Source: Myxococcales bacterium (GTDB lineage: Bacteria > Myxococcota_A > Polyangia > Haliangiales > Haliangiaceae). From it: a DNA stretch of 64,000 bases. Below the pieces are notes generated by a model. The model was not told the origin of the DNA. It did not search any database and worked only from the letters and a program-made list of their open reading frames with translations. A program made the position numbers and the translations under genes. This document shows, in pieces, positions 18,491 to 28,371 of the stretch. Location of the stretch: assembly GCA_016707895.1 (NCBI GenBank), contig JADJGV010000009.1, positions 248,001 through 312,000 on the forward strand, read 5' to 3'. Within the stretch, counting starts at the first letter, position 1. Every line of letters begins with the position of its first letter.

Positions 18491-18781
18491 CTACTGCGCT
18501 GCCCGCGCCTCGGCGAGCTGCTCCTCGAGGTCGGCGAGCCGGCTCTCGAGCTGGTTGAGCTTGTGCAGCGACCGCTCCTGGTCGCGGCGGGTCGGCAGGC
18601 CCATCGCCGCCCACCACGCGGCGGTCGCCTTGTCGGTGGCGGCCTTGGTCTTCATCGCCAGCGTCAGCATCTGGCCGGCGGGGCCGAGCACGGCCGGGTT
18701 GGCCATGACCTGCTCCATGTACGCCGCGGTGGTGGACTCCCACGCGGCGAAGCCCTTCTTCCATTGATCCCAGAGGTTCAT
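18491..18781 (-). CDS. Phasin / PhaE-like small PHA granule protein
   Basis: A 96-residue helical protein. The N-terminal part (NLWDQWKKGFAAWESTTAAYMEQV) is amphipathic and rich in Trp and aromatic residues like phasins and the N-terminus of PhaE. The C-terminus (residues 68-95; LHKLNQLESRLADLEEQLAEAR) is a heptad coiled coil, as in PhaE. It is much shorter than classical PhaE (about 300 aa or more). It is the first gene of the phaC operon. It may stabilise the granule or activate PhaC; which one cannot be told here. Confidence 0.7.
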   Translation of the reverse strand: MNLWDQWKKGFAAWESTTAAYMEQVMANPAVLGPAGQMLTLAMKTKAATDKATAAWWAAMGLPTRRDQERSLHKLNQLESRLADLEEQLAEARAAQ

Positions 18782-18803
18782 CGTTCGCTCCTGACGTCGG
18801 TGG

Positions 18804-19604
18804 TCACAAGGCAAGGCGCCGCAGCGTGGCGGCGGTGGTGAAGTCGTCGGCGGGCTCGCCGGGCCGGCTGGTGGCGCGGCCGATCTCGCCGAAGCACTCG
18901 GAGAAGAACTGGCTCTGTCGGACGACGACGCTGGCGCCGCCGACCGCGGGGGTGCTGGTGACGGTGGTGCGCACGCGCAGCGCGTCGGTGAACCGCACGT
19001 ACGGCAGGTGCAGCTCGCCGCGCGCGTCGGCGCTGATCGCGTAGGTGTCGGTGCCGTTGTACGGCAGGCCGCGCAGCGTGCCGCCGGCGATCGTCGCGGT
19101 CTCGGTCCAGCGATCGCCGGCCGCGACCGGCAGGCGCAGCACCGCGACCGGCGCCGCGTAAGGCAAGAGCGTCTTGCCGCCGGCCGGCGCCTCGTCGTGC
19201 GACGCCAGGCCGAGGAGGTACAGGCCGCGGTCGTCGGCGGCGTAGACGGCGTCGGTGGCGGCGTCGACCGCCAGCACGAACCGCCCGCCGGGGAAGCTGC
19301 CGGCGTACCAGTGATCGTCGAGCGCGACCGCCAGCTGATCGCGCAGCGCGTCGCCGGCGGTGTCGGCGCTCCAGTCCCACTGGCGATCGGCGCCGGCGCC
19401 GCGGCCGGCCAGGTCGACGGCGACGTTCTCGCCGACGCGGAAGGTGAGCGGCTGATCGAGCACGATCGGCAGCTCGGCGGCGGTGAGCGTGCCGTCGAGA
19501 TCGGGCACGCACGACGCCGCGAACGGCGAGGGCGGCTCGCCGACCGGGGTGGCGTTCTCGCCGCAGGCGGCGAGCGCGAGCAGGGCGCAGGCGAGGGCGC
19601 GCAT
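18804..19604 (-). CDS. Lipoprotein, paralogue of the 22197-23102 protein
   Basis: A 266-residue lipoprotein (lipobox LLALAAC). The mature part begins with CVPDLDGTLTAAELPIVL, then a strand-rich domain (FRVGENVAVDLAG, DRGLYLLGLASHDEA) and a near-C-terminal SQFFSECFGEIGRATSRPG. The same plan (C-x-PDxDGT-T-AELP, later aGlaLLGv, FaaECyGtva) occurs in the 22197-23102 protein, so the two are paralogues. Function unknown. Its ATG overlaps the stop region of the TIGR04551-like porin, so the porin and this protein are probably made together. Confidence 0.75.
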   Translation of the reverse strand: MRALACALLALAACGENATPVGEPPSPFAASCVPDLDGTLTAAELPIVLDQPLTFRVGENVAVDLAGRGAGADRQWDWSADTAGDALRDQLAVALDDHWYAGSFPGGRFVLAVDAATDAVYAADDRGLYLLGLASHDEAPAGGKTLLPYAAPVAVLRLPVAAGDRWTETATIAGGTLRGLPYNGTDTYAISADARGELHLPYVRFTDALRVRTTVTSTPAVGGASVVVRQSQFFSECFGEIGRATSRPGEPADDFTTAATLRRLAL

Positions 19605-21250
19605 CAGTAGTGGAACCCCAGGCGCAGGCGCACCAGCTGGGCGGCGCTGGCGGTCGCGCCGGTCTCGGGGTTGTCGAACGCGGCGCCCGGCGCCAGCGCG
19701 GCGTAGTCGAGCGCGACGCGGAAGCTGTCGCTGCGGTAGGTCAGGCTGGGATCGACCTCGACGCCGAGGAACCGCGCGCCGCTGGGCGTCGACGTCGGGC
19801 TCATCGCCCACGCCGCGATCACCGCGACCGAGGCCTCGATGCGGGCGTGGCCGAGATCGGCCAGCTCCAGCCGCGCGTGCGGCCGGACGTACGCGGCGTC
19901 GGTGACGGTGCCGATGAGCTCGCGGAACAGGATGCGATCGACGTGGTAGTCGGGGTGGAAGCGGAAGTTGTCGACGGTGGTGTCGCCCGGCGGATCGGCC
20001 TGCGGTCCGTCGACGTCGCCGGGGCGCGGGCTGGGCGCGCCGGGGACCGGGAACGCGCCGAAGCCAGGCGCGTCGTCCCCGCTGGCCACGCCGGCGTCGA
20101 GGCCAAGCCGGTGCCGGCCGAGCGCGGCCTCGCTCTCGAGCGCCAAGCCGAACTGATCGGAGGTGGCCGCCTGATCGAGCAAGACGCCGGGCACCAGCGA
20201 CGGCTGGTCGACCCGGGCGTGGGCGTAGCTGCCCTCGGCCTCGAGCCGCAGCCCCGGGCCCTGGACGCGGGCCCAGGCGCCGACGCTGGTGGCGGTGAAG
20301 CCGCGCACCATCAGATCGTCGGGGCCGATCGTCGGCGCGGCGCCCGCGGTCGGCAGGTAGTCGGCCGGCACGTCGCGGTCTTGCCAGCGGTGCGAGACGA
20401 ACGCGCCGTACTCGAACGTGCCGAGCCCGGCGGCGGCGCGGCGCAGGCGGGTGGCCGGCGTCTTGACCCGCATCCACGCGGCGGTGACGGTGGTGACGTC
20501 GTCGGACGGCTCGAGGTCGACGGCGCGGGTGGCGCTGGCGCGCGGCCGGAACGGGCCAGACGCCGACAGATCGTAGGCCAGCGCCAGGTAGTGACCGGCG
20601 ATCGGCGTTACCAGCGCGAGGCGATCGGCCGCGTCGCCGCCGTCGCACTCCTCGCAGTCGCCGCCGTTGGCGCTCATGCCCAGGCCCCAGTGCGCGCCCA
20701 TGCGGCCGGCGGCGAGGATGCCGAGCGGCGTCAGCACCTCGCCCCACACCCGCTTGACCGCGATCGCGGTGAACGCGGCCTGGCCGCTCGACGCGGCCGG
20801 CGTCGGCGCGCGGCCGGTGCCGACCTCGGGGGTGGCGCCCCAGCCGAGGTTGTCGAGCAGATCGATCCGCGCCTTGATCGCGACGCCGGCGCCGGGCGGG
20901 TAGATCGCCAGGTCGGTGCGCGCGCGCAGGTCGCCGCCGTCGAGCACCTGGCCGCCGGCCAGCGGCACCGGGAACAGCGGCGCGCCCGACGGCGTCAGGC
21001 CGCGATCGAGATCGAGGTTGATCAGCGCCTCCTCGCGGATGCGCAGGTAGCCGTGCAGCTCGACGCGCGTGTGCTCGCTGGGCTGGGCGAACGCGCGCGG
21101 CGTCAGCTCGACGCCCAGCGCCGCCAGGTCGGGCACCGCGCCGGGGGCCAGCGTGTCGATCGCGTCGAGGCCGCTGTCGGGCGGCGGCTCGTCGGCGTGG
21201 ACCGCGGGGACGGCCAGCGCCAGCGCGAGCGCGGCGGCGGCGCGGGTCAC
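19604..21250 (-). CDS. TIGR04551-like outer-membrane beta-barrel protein
   Basis: A 548-residue protein from GTG, with a cleavable signal peptide (ALALALAVPAVHA-DEPPP). The mature part is a long barrel with many repeated strands such as VELHGYLRIREEALINLDL, GRMGAHWGLGMSANGGDCEECDGGDA and ARLELADLGHARIEASVAV, ending in LRLGFHY with a terminal aromatic residue as for Bam-inserted barrels. It recalls the TIGR04551 family of Myxococcota. An acidic Cys pair loop (DCEECDGGD) may bind metal. Its start overlaps the upstream hydrolase stop by 4 nt, and its stop overlaps the lipoprotein start, so the four genes 18804-23102 form one operon. Confidence 0.75.
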   Translation of the reverse strand: MTRAAAALALALAVPAVHADEPPPDSGLDAIDTLAPGAVPDLAALGVELTPRAFAQPSEHTRVELHGYLRIREEALINLDLDRGLTPSGAPLFPVPLAGGQVLDGGDLRARTDLAIYPPGAGVAIKARIDLLDNLGWGATPEVGTGRAPTPAASSGQAAFTAIAVKRVWGEVLTPLGILAAGRMGAHWGLGMSANGGDCEECDGGDAADRLALVTPIAGHYLALAYDLSASGPFRPRASATRAVDLEPSDDVTTVTAAWMRVKTPATRLRRAAAGLGTFEYGAFVSHRWQDRDVPADYLPTAGAAPTIGPDDLMVRGFTATSVGAWARVQGPGLRLEAEGSYAHARVDQPSLVPGVLLDQAATSDQFGLALESEAALGRHRLGLDAGVASGDDAPGFGAFPVPGAPSPRPGDVDGPQADPPGDTTVDNFRFHPDYHVDRILFRELIGTVTDAAYVRPHARLELADLGHARIEASVAVIAAWAMSPTSTPSGARFLGVEVDPSLTYRSDSFRVALDYAALAPGAAFDNPETGATASAAQLVRLRLGFHY

Positions 21251-22200
21251 GGCGCGGCCTCGGGGGCGGCCGCGTCGACGGCGGGCGCGGCCGGCTCGTC
21301 GGCGGGCGCGCGATCGGCGTCGAGGAACCGCAGCAGATCGCGGGTGGTGGCGGTCGCGGCCTCGACCATCGGGATGTGGCCGCACGCCGGGTAGACCTGG
21401 AGCTTGGCGTCGGGCAGCGTGGCCGCGAGGCGCTGGCCGAAGCGCAGCGGCGTGACCAGATCGTCGTCGCCCCACAGCAGCAACGTCGGTTGGGTGATCT
21501 CGTGGTAGCGGCGCTCCATCGCGCCGAGGTGCTGGCCGCGGGCCGCGGCGAGCGCGGCGGCGGTGGTGCCCGGCCGATCGAGCTCGGCCAGCACGTGCTC
21601 GACCCGGGCCTGGGTGACGAACCGCGGATCGTGGTAGGCGAGCCCGACCCGCTCCTCGACGTTGTTGCGGTAGTTCAGCGCGAACAGCACCTCGCCGATG
21701 CCGTCGACCTGGGCCCAGCGGAAGAAGCTGGGCAGCTGCGCGTCGAACACGTACGCCGCGTACAGCGCGATGCGCCGGACCCGGGCCGGCTGGGCCAGCG
21801 CCATCGCCAGGCTGATCGACGAGCCCCACGAGTGGCCGACGATCGACACCTGGTCGACGCCGAGCTGATCGAGGAGGTGCCACACCAGCGTCGCCTCGGC
21901 GGCGGGCGAGTAGTCGCCGGCCGGGCGGCTGCTCCAGCCGAAGCCCTTGAGGTCGACCGCGATCACCCGGTGGTGTGCGGCCAGCGCGTCCTGCACCGGG
22001 CGCCACAGGTCGAGCGACGCGCCGTAGCCGTGCAGCATGACCACCGTCGGACCCGAGCCGACCGCGCGGTAGTGGAGGTGGACGCCGTCGACGTCGGCGA
22101 AGGTGGCGTCGGCGGGCGCGCCGGGCAGCGGCCCGGCGTGGAACGACGGGCAGGCCGCCAGCGCCAGGAGCGCTGCGGCGCACAACGCCCGCAGGCTCAC
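21247..22200 (-). CDS. Alpha/beta-hydrolase lipoprotein
   Basis: A 317-residue protein starting with GTG that overlaps the preceding stop (GTGA). Signal peptide with lipobox LLALAAC, so it is predicted to be membrane-anchored outside the cytoplasm. The hydrolase core shows the oxyanion motif VVMLHGYGAS, nucleophile elbow IVGHSWGSS with the Ser, the acid in LLLWGDDDLVTP and His in YPACGHIPMVEA. The C-terminus is an Ala/Pro-rich tail. The substrate is unknown. It could cleave esters or lipids taken up through the neighbouring barrel protein (inference). Confidence 0.85.
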   Translation of the reverse strand: MSLRALCAAALLALAACPSFHAGPLPGAPADATFADVDGVHLHYRAVGSGPTVVMLHGYGASLDLWRPVQDALAAHHRVIAVDLKGFGWSSRPAGDYSPAAEATLVWHLLDQLGVDQVSIVGHSWGSSISLAMALAQPARVRRIALYAAYVFDAQLPSFFRWAQVDGIGEVLFALNYRNNVEERVGLAYHDPRFVTQARVEHVLAELDRPGTTAAALAAARGQHLGAMERRYHEITQPTLLLWGDDDLVTPLRFGQRLAATLPDAKLQVYPACGHIPMVEAATATTRDLLRFLDADRAPADEPAAPAVDAAAPEAAP

Positions 22201-23102
22201 GGGATGAGCCTCCACACCTCGGCGGCGCTGGTGAACTCGCTGGCGGTCTCGTAGTCCTGCGAGGTCATCGTCGCGACCGTGCCGTAGCACTCGGCGGCGA
22301 AGCCGAAGGTCCGCTTGGTGGTGATGGCGGCGCCGACGGTGCGGGTCAGATCGGTGGCGATGCGCCGCACCGGGAACGCGCCGAACGGCGTGGTCATCGT
22401 GCCGACCGCGTCGACGCGGGCCTGGTAGCGCTCGCTGTAGAAGCTGGCGACGCCGACCGCGACGCCCGACACCGTCGACGACGTGGTCCAGCTGGCCGAC
22501 GGGCCCAGCGGCGTGGGCAGGAGCGGCACCGGCGGATCGTAGGTGAGCTCGGTGCGGGTGACGCCGGCCTCGGGCGACACCACGCCCAGCAGCGCGAGGC
22601 CGCTGGCGTCGAGGCGCATCACGCCGAGGAGCGCGCTGTCGATCGACAGGCGGGCGGCGTAGCTGGCGGTCGGGAACGTCGCGGCCCACCACTGGCCGGT
22701 CGGCGCGATCAGCGTGGTCACGACGTCCTGATCGCCGGGCAGCCCGCCGGCGAGGGTCCAGGTGCGCTGGCCGCCGCTGCCCTGCTGGCCGGCGGTGTCG
22801 ACGGTCGCGTCGGTGGCGATGCGGAAGCGCGCGGTCTGGCCCGCCATCATCGGCAGCTCGGCGCGGGTGATGGTGCCGTCGTGGTCGGGCTGGCATCCGA
22901 GCGGCGCGTCGGGGCCGCCGCTGGCGCCGTCGGTCCCGGCGTCGGCCTCGTCGACCGGCGCGCAGGTGTGATCGGCGCGGCAGTACCCCGACGGGCAGTC
23001 GGTGGCCAGGTCGCAGCGATCGGGGTCCGACGTCGAGCACGCCGCAGCGAGGGCCAGGACGGCGGCCAGGGCGGCATGGTGCTGTGCAGCAATCTTGCGC
23101 AT
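22197..23102 (-). CDS. Lipoprotein, paralogue of the 18804-19604 protein
   Basis: A 301-residue lipoprotein (lipobox LALAAAC). A Cys-rich segment (DRCDLATDCPSGYCRADHTCAP, read in parts) precedes an Asp/Gly linker, then the same domain as in the 18804 gene: CQPDHDGTITRAELPMM, LGVMRLDASGLALLGVV, FAAECYGTVATM. First gene of the four-gene operon that includes a hydrolase and a barrel. The divergent phaR promoter lies 118 bp away. Function unknown. The extra Cys cluster is not in the paralogue, so the two may have split roles. Confidence 0.75.
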   Translation of the reverse strand: MRKIAAQHHAALAAVLALAAACSTSDPDRCDLATDCPSGYCRADHTCAPVDEADAGTDGASGGPDAPLGCQPDHDGTITRAELPMMAGQTARFRIATDATVDTAGQQGSGGQRTWTLAGGLPGDQDVVTTLIAPTGQWWAATFPTASYAARLSIDSALLGVMRLDASGLALLGVVSPEAGVTRTELTYDPPVPLLPTPLGPSASWTTSSTVSGVAVGVASFYSERYQARVDAVGTMTTPFGAFPVRRIATDLTRTVGAAITTKRTFGFAAECYGTVATMTSQDYETASEFTSAAEVWRLIP

Positions 23103-23161
23103 GGCGGGGGTCCGAACGGGCGTCAACCTACGCGTCGTCAGCGGCGGTGTCAACCGGAATA

Positions 23162-23213
23162 TTGCGATGCAACAAAGTCGCGGCTTGATCGGCGGTCCCC
23201 GGGGGGCTACCGT
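23162..23213 (+). promoter_or_regulatory. phaR promoter with TGC-N3-GCA operator
   Basis: The dyad TTGCGATGCAA (23162-23172) is followed by CAAAG, then -35 TTGATC (23185-23190), a 17-bp spacer and -10 TACCGT (23208-23213). The same series (dyad, CAAAG, -35, 17 bp, -10) precedes the phasin gene at 25068. The TGC-N3-GCA form fits the kind of site reported for PhaR repressors, so autoregulation is likely. The -10 ends 6 bp before the GTG start. Confidence 0.55.
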
Positions 23214-23219
23214 GCGCCG

Positions 23220-23882
23220 GTGGCAGTCCTGATCAAGAAGTACGGCAACCGCCGGCTCTACGACACCGGCGAGAGTCGCTACATCACCCAGGACGAGCTG
23301 GCGGCGGCCATCAAGCGCGGCATCGACGTCCGCGTGGTGGACGCCAAGACCAACGAGGACCTGACCCAGGCCACGCTGGCGCAGCTGGTGATCGAGAACG
23401 CCCACGCCGCCCGCGCGCTGCCGGTCGGCTTGCTCACGCAGCTGATCCGCCTCGACGACGACGCGTTGGTCGAGTTCTTCGGCCGCTACGTGACCTCGGC
23501 GCTCGAGATGTACCTGACCGCCAAGCGCGGCGTGCAGTCGATCGCGCAGAGCTCGCCGCTGATGCGGGTGCCGCTCGGCGCGACCGACGCGCTGACCCGG
23601 ATGTGGATGCAGTCGCCGTTCGCGCAGATGGCGCAGTTCGGTGGATTCCCGGGCTTCGGGCCGGGCTTCGGGGGGGCCGGCGGCGGACCGCCGCCGTCGA
23701 GCTACGACGCTGAGCCACCGCCGCCCGCGGGGCCGCCGCCGTCGGCGCCGCCACCCGCGGATACCGGGGATCAGCTCGCGGCGATGCGGCGGGAGCTCGA
23801 CGAGCTGAAGAAGGCGATGCGCGGCGAGGGTGGCGGGATCGGGAAGCCGGGGGCGAAGCGGAAGGCGAAGCGCGAGGAGTAG
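23220..23882 (+). CDS. phaR: PHA synthesis repressor PhaR
   Basis: A 220-residue regulator. Residues 4-60 are the PHB-accumulation regulator DNA-binding domain (IKKYGNRRLYDTGESRYIT, VRVVDAKTNEDLTQATLAQ). Residues 65-130 form the second domain (ALPVGLLTQLIRLDDDALV, YLTAKRGVQS), and the C-terminus is a Gly/Pro-rich linker ending in a short coiled coil (QLAAMRRELDELKKAMRG) and basic tail. PhaR binds PHA granules and represses phasin genes until polymer appears. The GTG at 23220 is the only start giving the family N-terminus, and the -10 hexamer sits just before it, so the mRNA may be leaderless. It heads the second half of the PHA locus. Confidence 0.85.
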   Translation: MAVLIKKYGNRRLYDTGESRYITQDELAAAIKRGIDVRVVDAKTNEDLTQATLAQLVIENAHAARALPVGLLTQLIRLDDDALVEFFGRYVTSALEMYLTAKRGVQSIAQSSPLMRVPLGATDALTRMWMQSPFAQMAQFGGFPGFGPGFGGAGGGPPPSSYDAEPPPPAGPPPSAPPPADTGDQLAAMRRELDELKKAMRGEGGGIGKPGAKRKAKREE

Positions 23883-23964
23883 GCGCGGGGCGGCGGGCGG
23901 AGGTCGGGGCCGCGACCGAGGCCGCGACCGCCGCGAAGAGTGCAGGCGACGGAGACCGCTCATC

Positions 23965-24012
23965 GGGCTCGGGCTCGGAGTCGGGGTCGGAGTCGGGGTC
24001 GGGCTCGGGTGC
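23965..24012 (+). repeat. Degenerate GGGNTC hexamer array (8 units), left of RAYT
   Basis: Eight hexamers GGGCTC, GGGCTC, GGAGTC, GGGGTC, GGAGTC, GGGGTC, GGGCTC and GGGTGC in direct orientation between phaR and the transposase. It shares the GGGGTC unit with the 24814-24890 array on the other side of the transposase. Confidence 0.7.
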
Positions 24013-24071
24013 GAGCGTGCGTCGGAGGTGACGCCGTCTCGCACTGCGCAGGCGCAATCGTCGTGCCAGCG

Positions 24072-24100
24072 TTGACGAATTCCGCCCGCGTAGTAATAGT
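24072..24100 (+). promoter_or_regulatory. Predicted promoter of the RAYT gene
   Basis: TTGACG (24072-24077), 17-bp spacer, AATAGT (24095-24100) in the most AT-rich stretch of this region. The ATG at 24112 is only about 11 bp past the -10, so the leader would be very short. Inference from consensus only. Confidence 0.4.
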
Positions 24101-24111
24101 GCCAAAATCAT

Positions 24112-24957
<846 letters not shown>

Positions 24958-24995
24958 AGACAGCTGGTTACGACAGAGCATCGAATGATTGAATG

Positions 24996-25045
24996 TTGCA
25001 TTGCACAAAGCCGGGCTTGACCGAGACCTGCGCCGTGCCTAAGGT
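24996..25045 (+). promoter_or_regulatory. Phasin promoter with TGC-N3-GCA operator
   Basis: Dyad TTGCATTGCAC (24996-25006) with CAAAG following, -35 TTGACC (25017-25022), 17-bp spacer, -10 TAAGGT (25040-25045), and a strong GGAGGA ribosome site (25055-25060) before the ATG at 25068. Its layout copies the phaR promoter, with similar flanks (GAATGTTGC against GAATATTGC). Probable PhaR target. Confidence 0.6.
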
Positions 25046-25067
25046 GAGCGGCACGGAGGAATCAGAG

Positions 25068-25394
25068 ATGAGCAAGCAAGCCGAGACGAACACCACCGCC
25101 CAGTCCACTGCCCAGAAGCCGCGCTCGCCGTTCGAGCTGCCGTTCGCGATGCCGGTCATGCCGGAGGCGTTCGGCCAGCTGATGCGCGACCAGATCGTCC
25201 GCACCCAGGCGATCATGGGCGAGCTGGCGAACTACGAGGGCGTCGCGATCGCCCGGGCCCGCACCGCGGTCGACGAGCTGAGCCGGCTGGCCGGCGACTC
25301 GCTCACCTACTTCGGCCAGCTGTCGGCCGAGTGGCGCAAGCTGTCGATCGAGGCGATGCAGCGCACCGCGGAGGCGTTCACGCCCAAGGCGTGA
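25068..25394 (+). CDS. Phasin family protein
   Basis: A 108-residue protein with an N-terminal disordered Thr/Gln/Pro segment (1-25) and a helical body (FGQLMRDQIVRTQAIMGELA, LAGDSLTYFGQLSAEWRKLS), as in granule-coating phasins. It has no signal peptide or membrane helix. The strong ribosome site GGAGGA and the PhaR-type operator fit a highly expressed granule coat protein released from repression when polymer accumulates. phaC copy 2 follows after 16 bp. An upstream in-frame start at 24993 would lie before the promoter and is rejected. Confidence 0.8.
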   Translation: MSKQAETNTTAQSTAQKPRSPFELPFAMPVMPEAFGQLMRDQIVRTQAIMGELANYEGVAIARARTAVDELSRLAGDSLTYFGQLSAEWRKLSIEAMQRTAEAFTPKA

Positions 25395-25410
25395 GCGAGG
25401 ACCACCCGGC

Positions 25411-26481
25411 ATGATGCCGACGCCCATCGTCATCGCGCAGCGCCTGGGGCGCGACCTGGCGGCGATCGCCGCCGAGGCGCTGGCCGACGCCACCGGCGCC
25501 AGCGCGGCGCGCCCCACGCCGACGCTGATGCCGACGCCGCGCGACGTGATCGCCCGCGAGGGCACCGCGTCGTTGTACCGCTTCGTCGGCGCCGGCCCGC
25601 GGCGCGGCAAGCCGATCCTGCTGGTGCCGTCGCTGATCAACCAGTGGTACGTGCTCGACCTGCGGCGCGGCGCCAGCCTGGTGGCCGCGCTGGTCGAGGC
25701 CGGCCTCGACGTGTGGTGCCTCGACTGGGGCGCCCCCGAGGACGAGGACCGCTACCGCACCTGGGACGAGACGCTGGCGCGGCTCGACCGCATGGTGCGG
25801 CGCACGCTGCGCGTCGCCGGCGCCACCCAGCTCGGCCTGCTCGGCTACTGCATGGGCGGCACGCTGGCCACGATCTACAGCGCGCTGTACCCGGCGCGGA
25901 TCGCCGCGCTGATCGATCTGGCCGGCCCGATCGACTTCACCAAGGGCGGCATGCTGCGGACGATGGTCGATCGCCGCTGGTTCGACGCCGACGCGATCGC
26001 CGACGGCGGCAACGTCAGCCCCGAGCAGATGCAGTCGGGCTTCACCGCGCTGCGGCCGACGATCGAGCTCGGCAAGCACGTCGCGATGCCCGAGCTGGTG
26101 CTCGACGCCGCCGCCTACGACGGCTACCGCGCGCTCGACGCCTGGGCCAGCGACAACATCCCGTTCCCGGCCGCCGCGTACCGCACGTACATCGGCGAGC
26201 TGTACCAGGACAACCGCCTGGTCGCCGGCACCCACCGGGCGCTGGGCCGCGCGGTCAAGCTCGACGCGATCCGCTGCCCGACCGCGGTGGTGGTCGCCGA
26301 CCGCGACACCATCTGCCCGCCGGCGGCGGCCACCGCGCTGCTCGATCACGTCGGCACGGCCGACAAGACCACCCTGCGGGTGCCCGGCGGCCACGTCGGC
26401 GCCGTGGTCGGCAGCCGCGCCTCGCGCGAGCTGTACCCCGCGCTCGCCCGCTGGCTCGACGCGCGCCTGGCATCGGCGTAA
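25411..26481 (+). CDS. phaC: Polyhydroxyalkanoate synthase PhaC (class III-like), copy 2
   Basis: A 356-residue synthase with nucleophile Cys147 (GYCMGGT), acid in VADRDTICPP (Asp297 or Asp299) and His328 (PGGHVGAVV). The shared PILLVPSLINQWYVLDL block shows it is a paralogue of copy 1. Its length is that of class III/IV PhaC. It is second in the phasin-phaC-SDR operon. The two copies belong to separate operons and differ in tail and N-terminus, so they may pair with different partner proteins or use different monomers (inference). No phaA thiolase or second PhaE is near. Confidence 0.85.
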   Translation: MMPTPIVIAQRLGRDLAAIAAEALADATGASAARPTPTLMPTPRDVIAREGTASLYRFVGAGPRRGKPILLVPSLINQWYVLDLRRGASLVAALVEAGLDVWCLDWGAPEDEDRYRTWDETLARLDRMVRRTLRVAGATQLGLLGYCMGGTLATIYSALYPARIAALIDLAGPIDFTKGGMLRTMVDRRWFDADAIADGGNVSPEQMQSGFTALRPTIELGKHVAMPELVLDAAAYDGYRALDAWASDNIPFPAAAYRTYIGELYQDNRLVAGTHRALGRAVKLDAIRCPTAVVVADRDTICPPAAATALLDHVGTADKTTLRVPGGHVGAVVGSRASRELYPALARWLDARLASA

Positions 26482-26539
26482 CGTCCGCGGCCGGGGCATC
26501 CCTCACTTCTGTCACGCGACTCTACCGACGAGAAAACCC

Positions 26540-27307
<768 letters not shown>

Positions 27308-27377
27308 TCGCCCGGGCGCGCGCCGATCTGCGCGCCGCTCGTCACAATCGCGGCGGTGGGTGCACTACCAGGGCGTG

Positions 27378-28355
27378 ATGCTTCAGCGAACCTCGCTCGC
27401 CCTCGTCCTCCTCGCCGCTTGCGGCTCCCGCCCGCCGGCCCCGTCCGACCTCGGCGCCAAGCCCTCGGCCGCGGCCCCCGCGGCCTGGGATCCCGAGGAC
27501 CTGCCGCGGAACGTCGCGGTCACCAACACCGACGGCACGCTGACGCTGGCCCGGGTCACGACCGAGGGTGTCGAGGTCGGCGCCACCGTGCCCGCCGTGG
27601 GCCCCGATCGCGGCTGGCTCGACGGCCACACGCTGGTCGGCCTCACCGAGCTCGAGGCCGGCGGCTACGTCGTGGCCCAGGTGGTCGACGGCCAGCGCGC
27701 CGCCGACGTGACCATCACGCCGGCCGCGTGGCCGGGGCGGTACGCCGAGCTGCTGCTCGGCGACGGTGAGATCTGGCTGGCCGGGTGCCGGGAGAAGATC
27801 GAGTTCACCGACTGCAAGCGGCCGACGTACCTGCGGGTGGCGCCGGGGCCGCAGACGACCGTCGAGCAGGCGCCCGCCCACCGCCGCAGCTACGGCTACC
27901 ACGGCGCGCACGTGCTGGCGGCGCCCACCGGCGCGCCGCCCGCCGGCGTCACCGCGCGGGTCGACGTGGCGCAGGCCGATGGGGCGGTCGATCCCGCCGC
28001 CACGGTCATCACCTGCACGGCGAGCGGCGCGACGACCCGGGTGAGCCTGGCCGACCTGTTCGGGGATCCGAACGAGGTCGGCGCGTTCGCGTTCGGCGCG
28101 CCGACGCTGCGCTGGCTGGCGACCACGCCGCCGCTCTTCGAGGTGACCTACGCCTTGACCAACCCGATCGAGATCACGCGGCACGAGCGCGAGGTGTTCC
28201 CGGCGTGCGAGGAACGGCCGCTCCCCGACTTCCGCTGGCTGGGCGAGGGCGTGTGGGCCGAGCGCCACGGCGACGTCGACACCGGCGAGGTCGGCTGGAC
28301 CTTCCATCGCGGCGAGCGGACGATCGGCGAGCTGCCCGGCCGCGACCTCGACTGA
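27378..28355 (+). CDS. Hypothetical lipoprotein
   Basis: A 325-residue protein with lipobox LVLLAAC after an ATG at 27378. The mature part starts with a Pro/Ala linker (GSRPPAPSDLGAKPSAAAP), then a strand-rich domain with regular D/G turns (VAVTNTDGTLTLARVTTEG, GYVVAQVVDGQRAADVTI) and a few Cys. I recognise no family. Function unknown. It stands alone between the PHA operon and a convergent histidine kinase gene; the 3' ends are 16 bp apart. Confidence 0.7.
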   Translation: MLQRTSLALVLLAACGSRPPAPSDLGAKPSAAAPAAWDPEDLPRNVAVTNTDGTLTLARVTTEGVEVGATVPAVGPDRGWLDGHTLVGLTELEAGGYVVAQVVDGQRAADVTITPAAWPGRYAELLLGDGEIWLAGCREKIEFTDCKRPTYLRVAPGPQTTVEQAPAHRRSYGYHGAHVLAAPTGAPPAGVTARVDVAQADGAVDPAATVITCTASGATTRVSLADLFGDPNEVGAFAFGAPTLRWLATTPPLFEVTYALTNPIEITRHEREVFPACEERPLPDFRWLGEGVWAERHGDVDTGEVGWTFHRGERTIGELPGRDLD

Positions 28356-28371
28356 GCGCCGGCCTGGTCGC

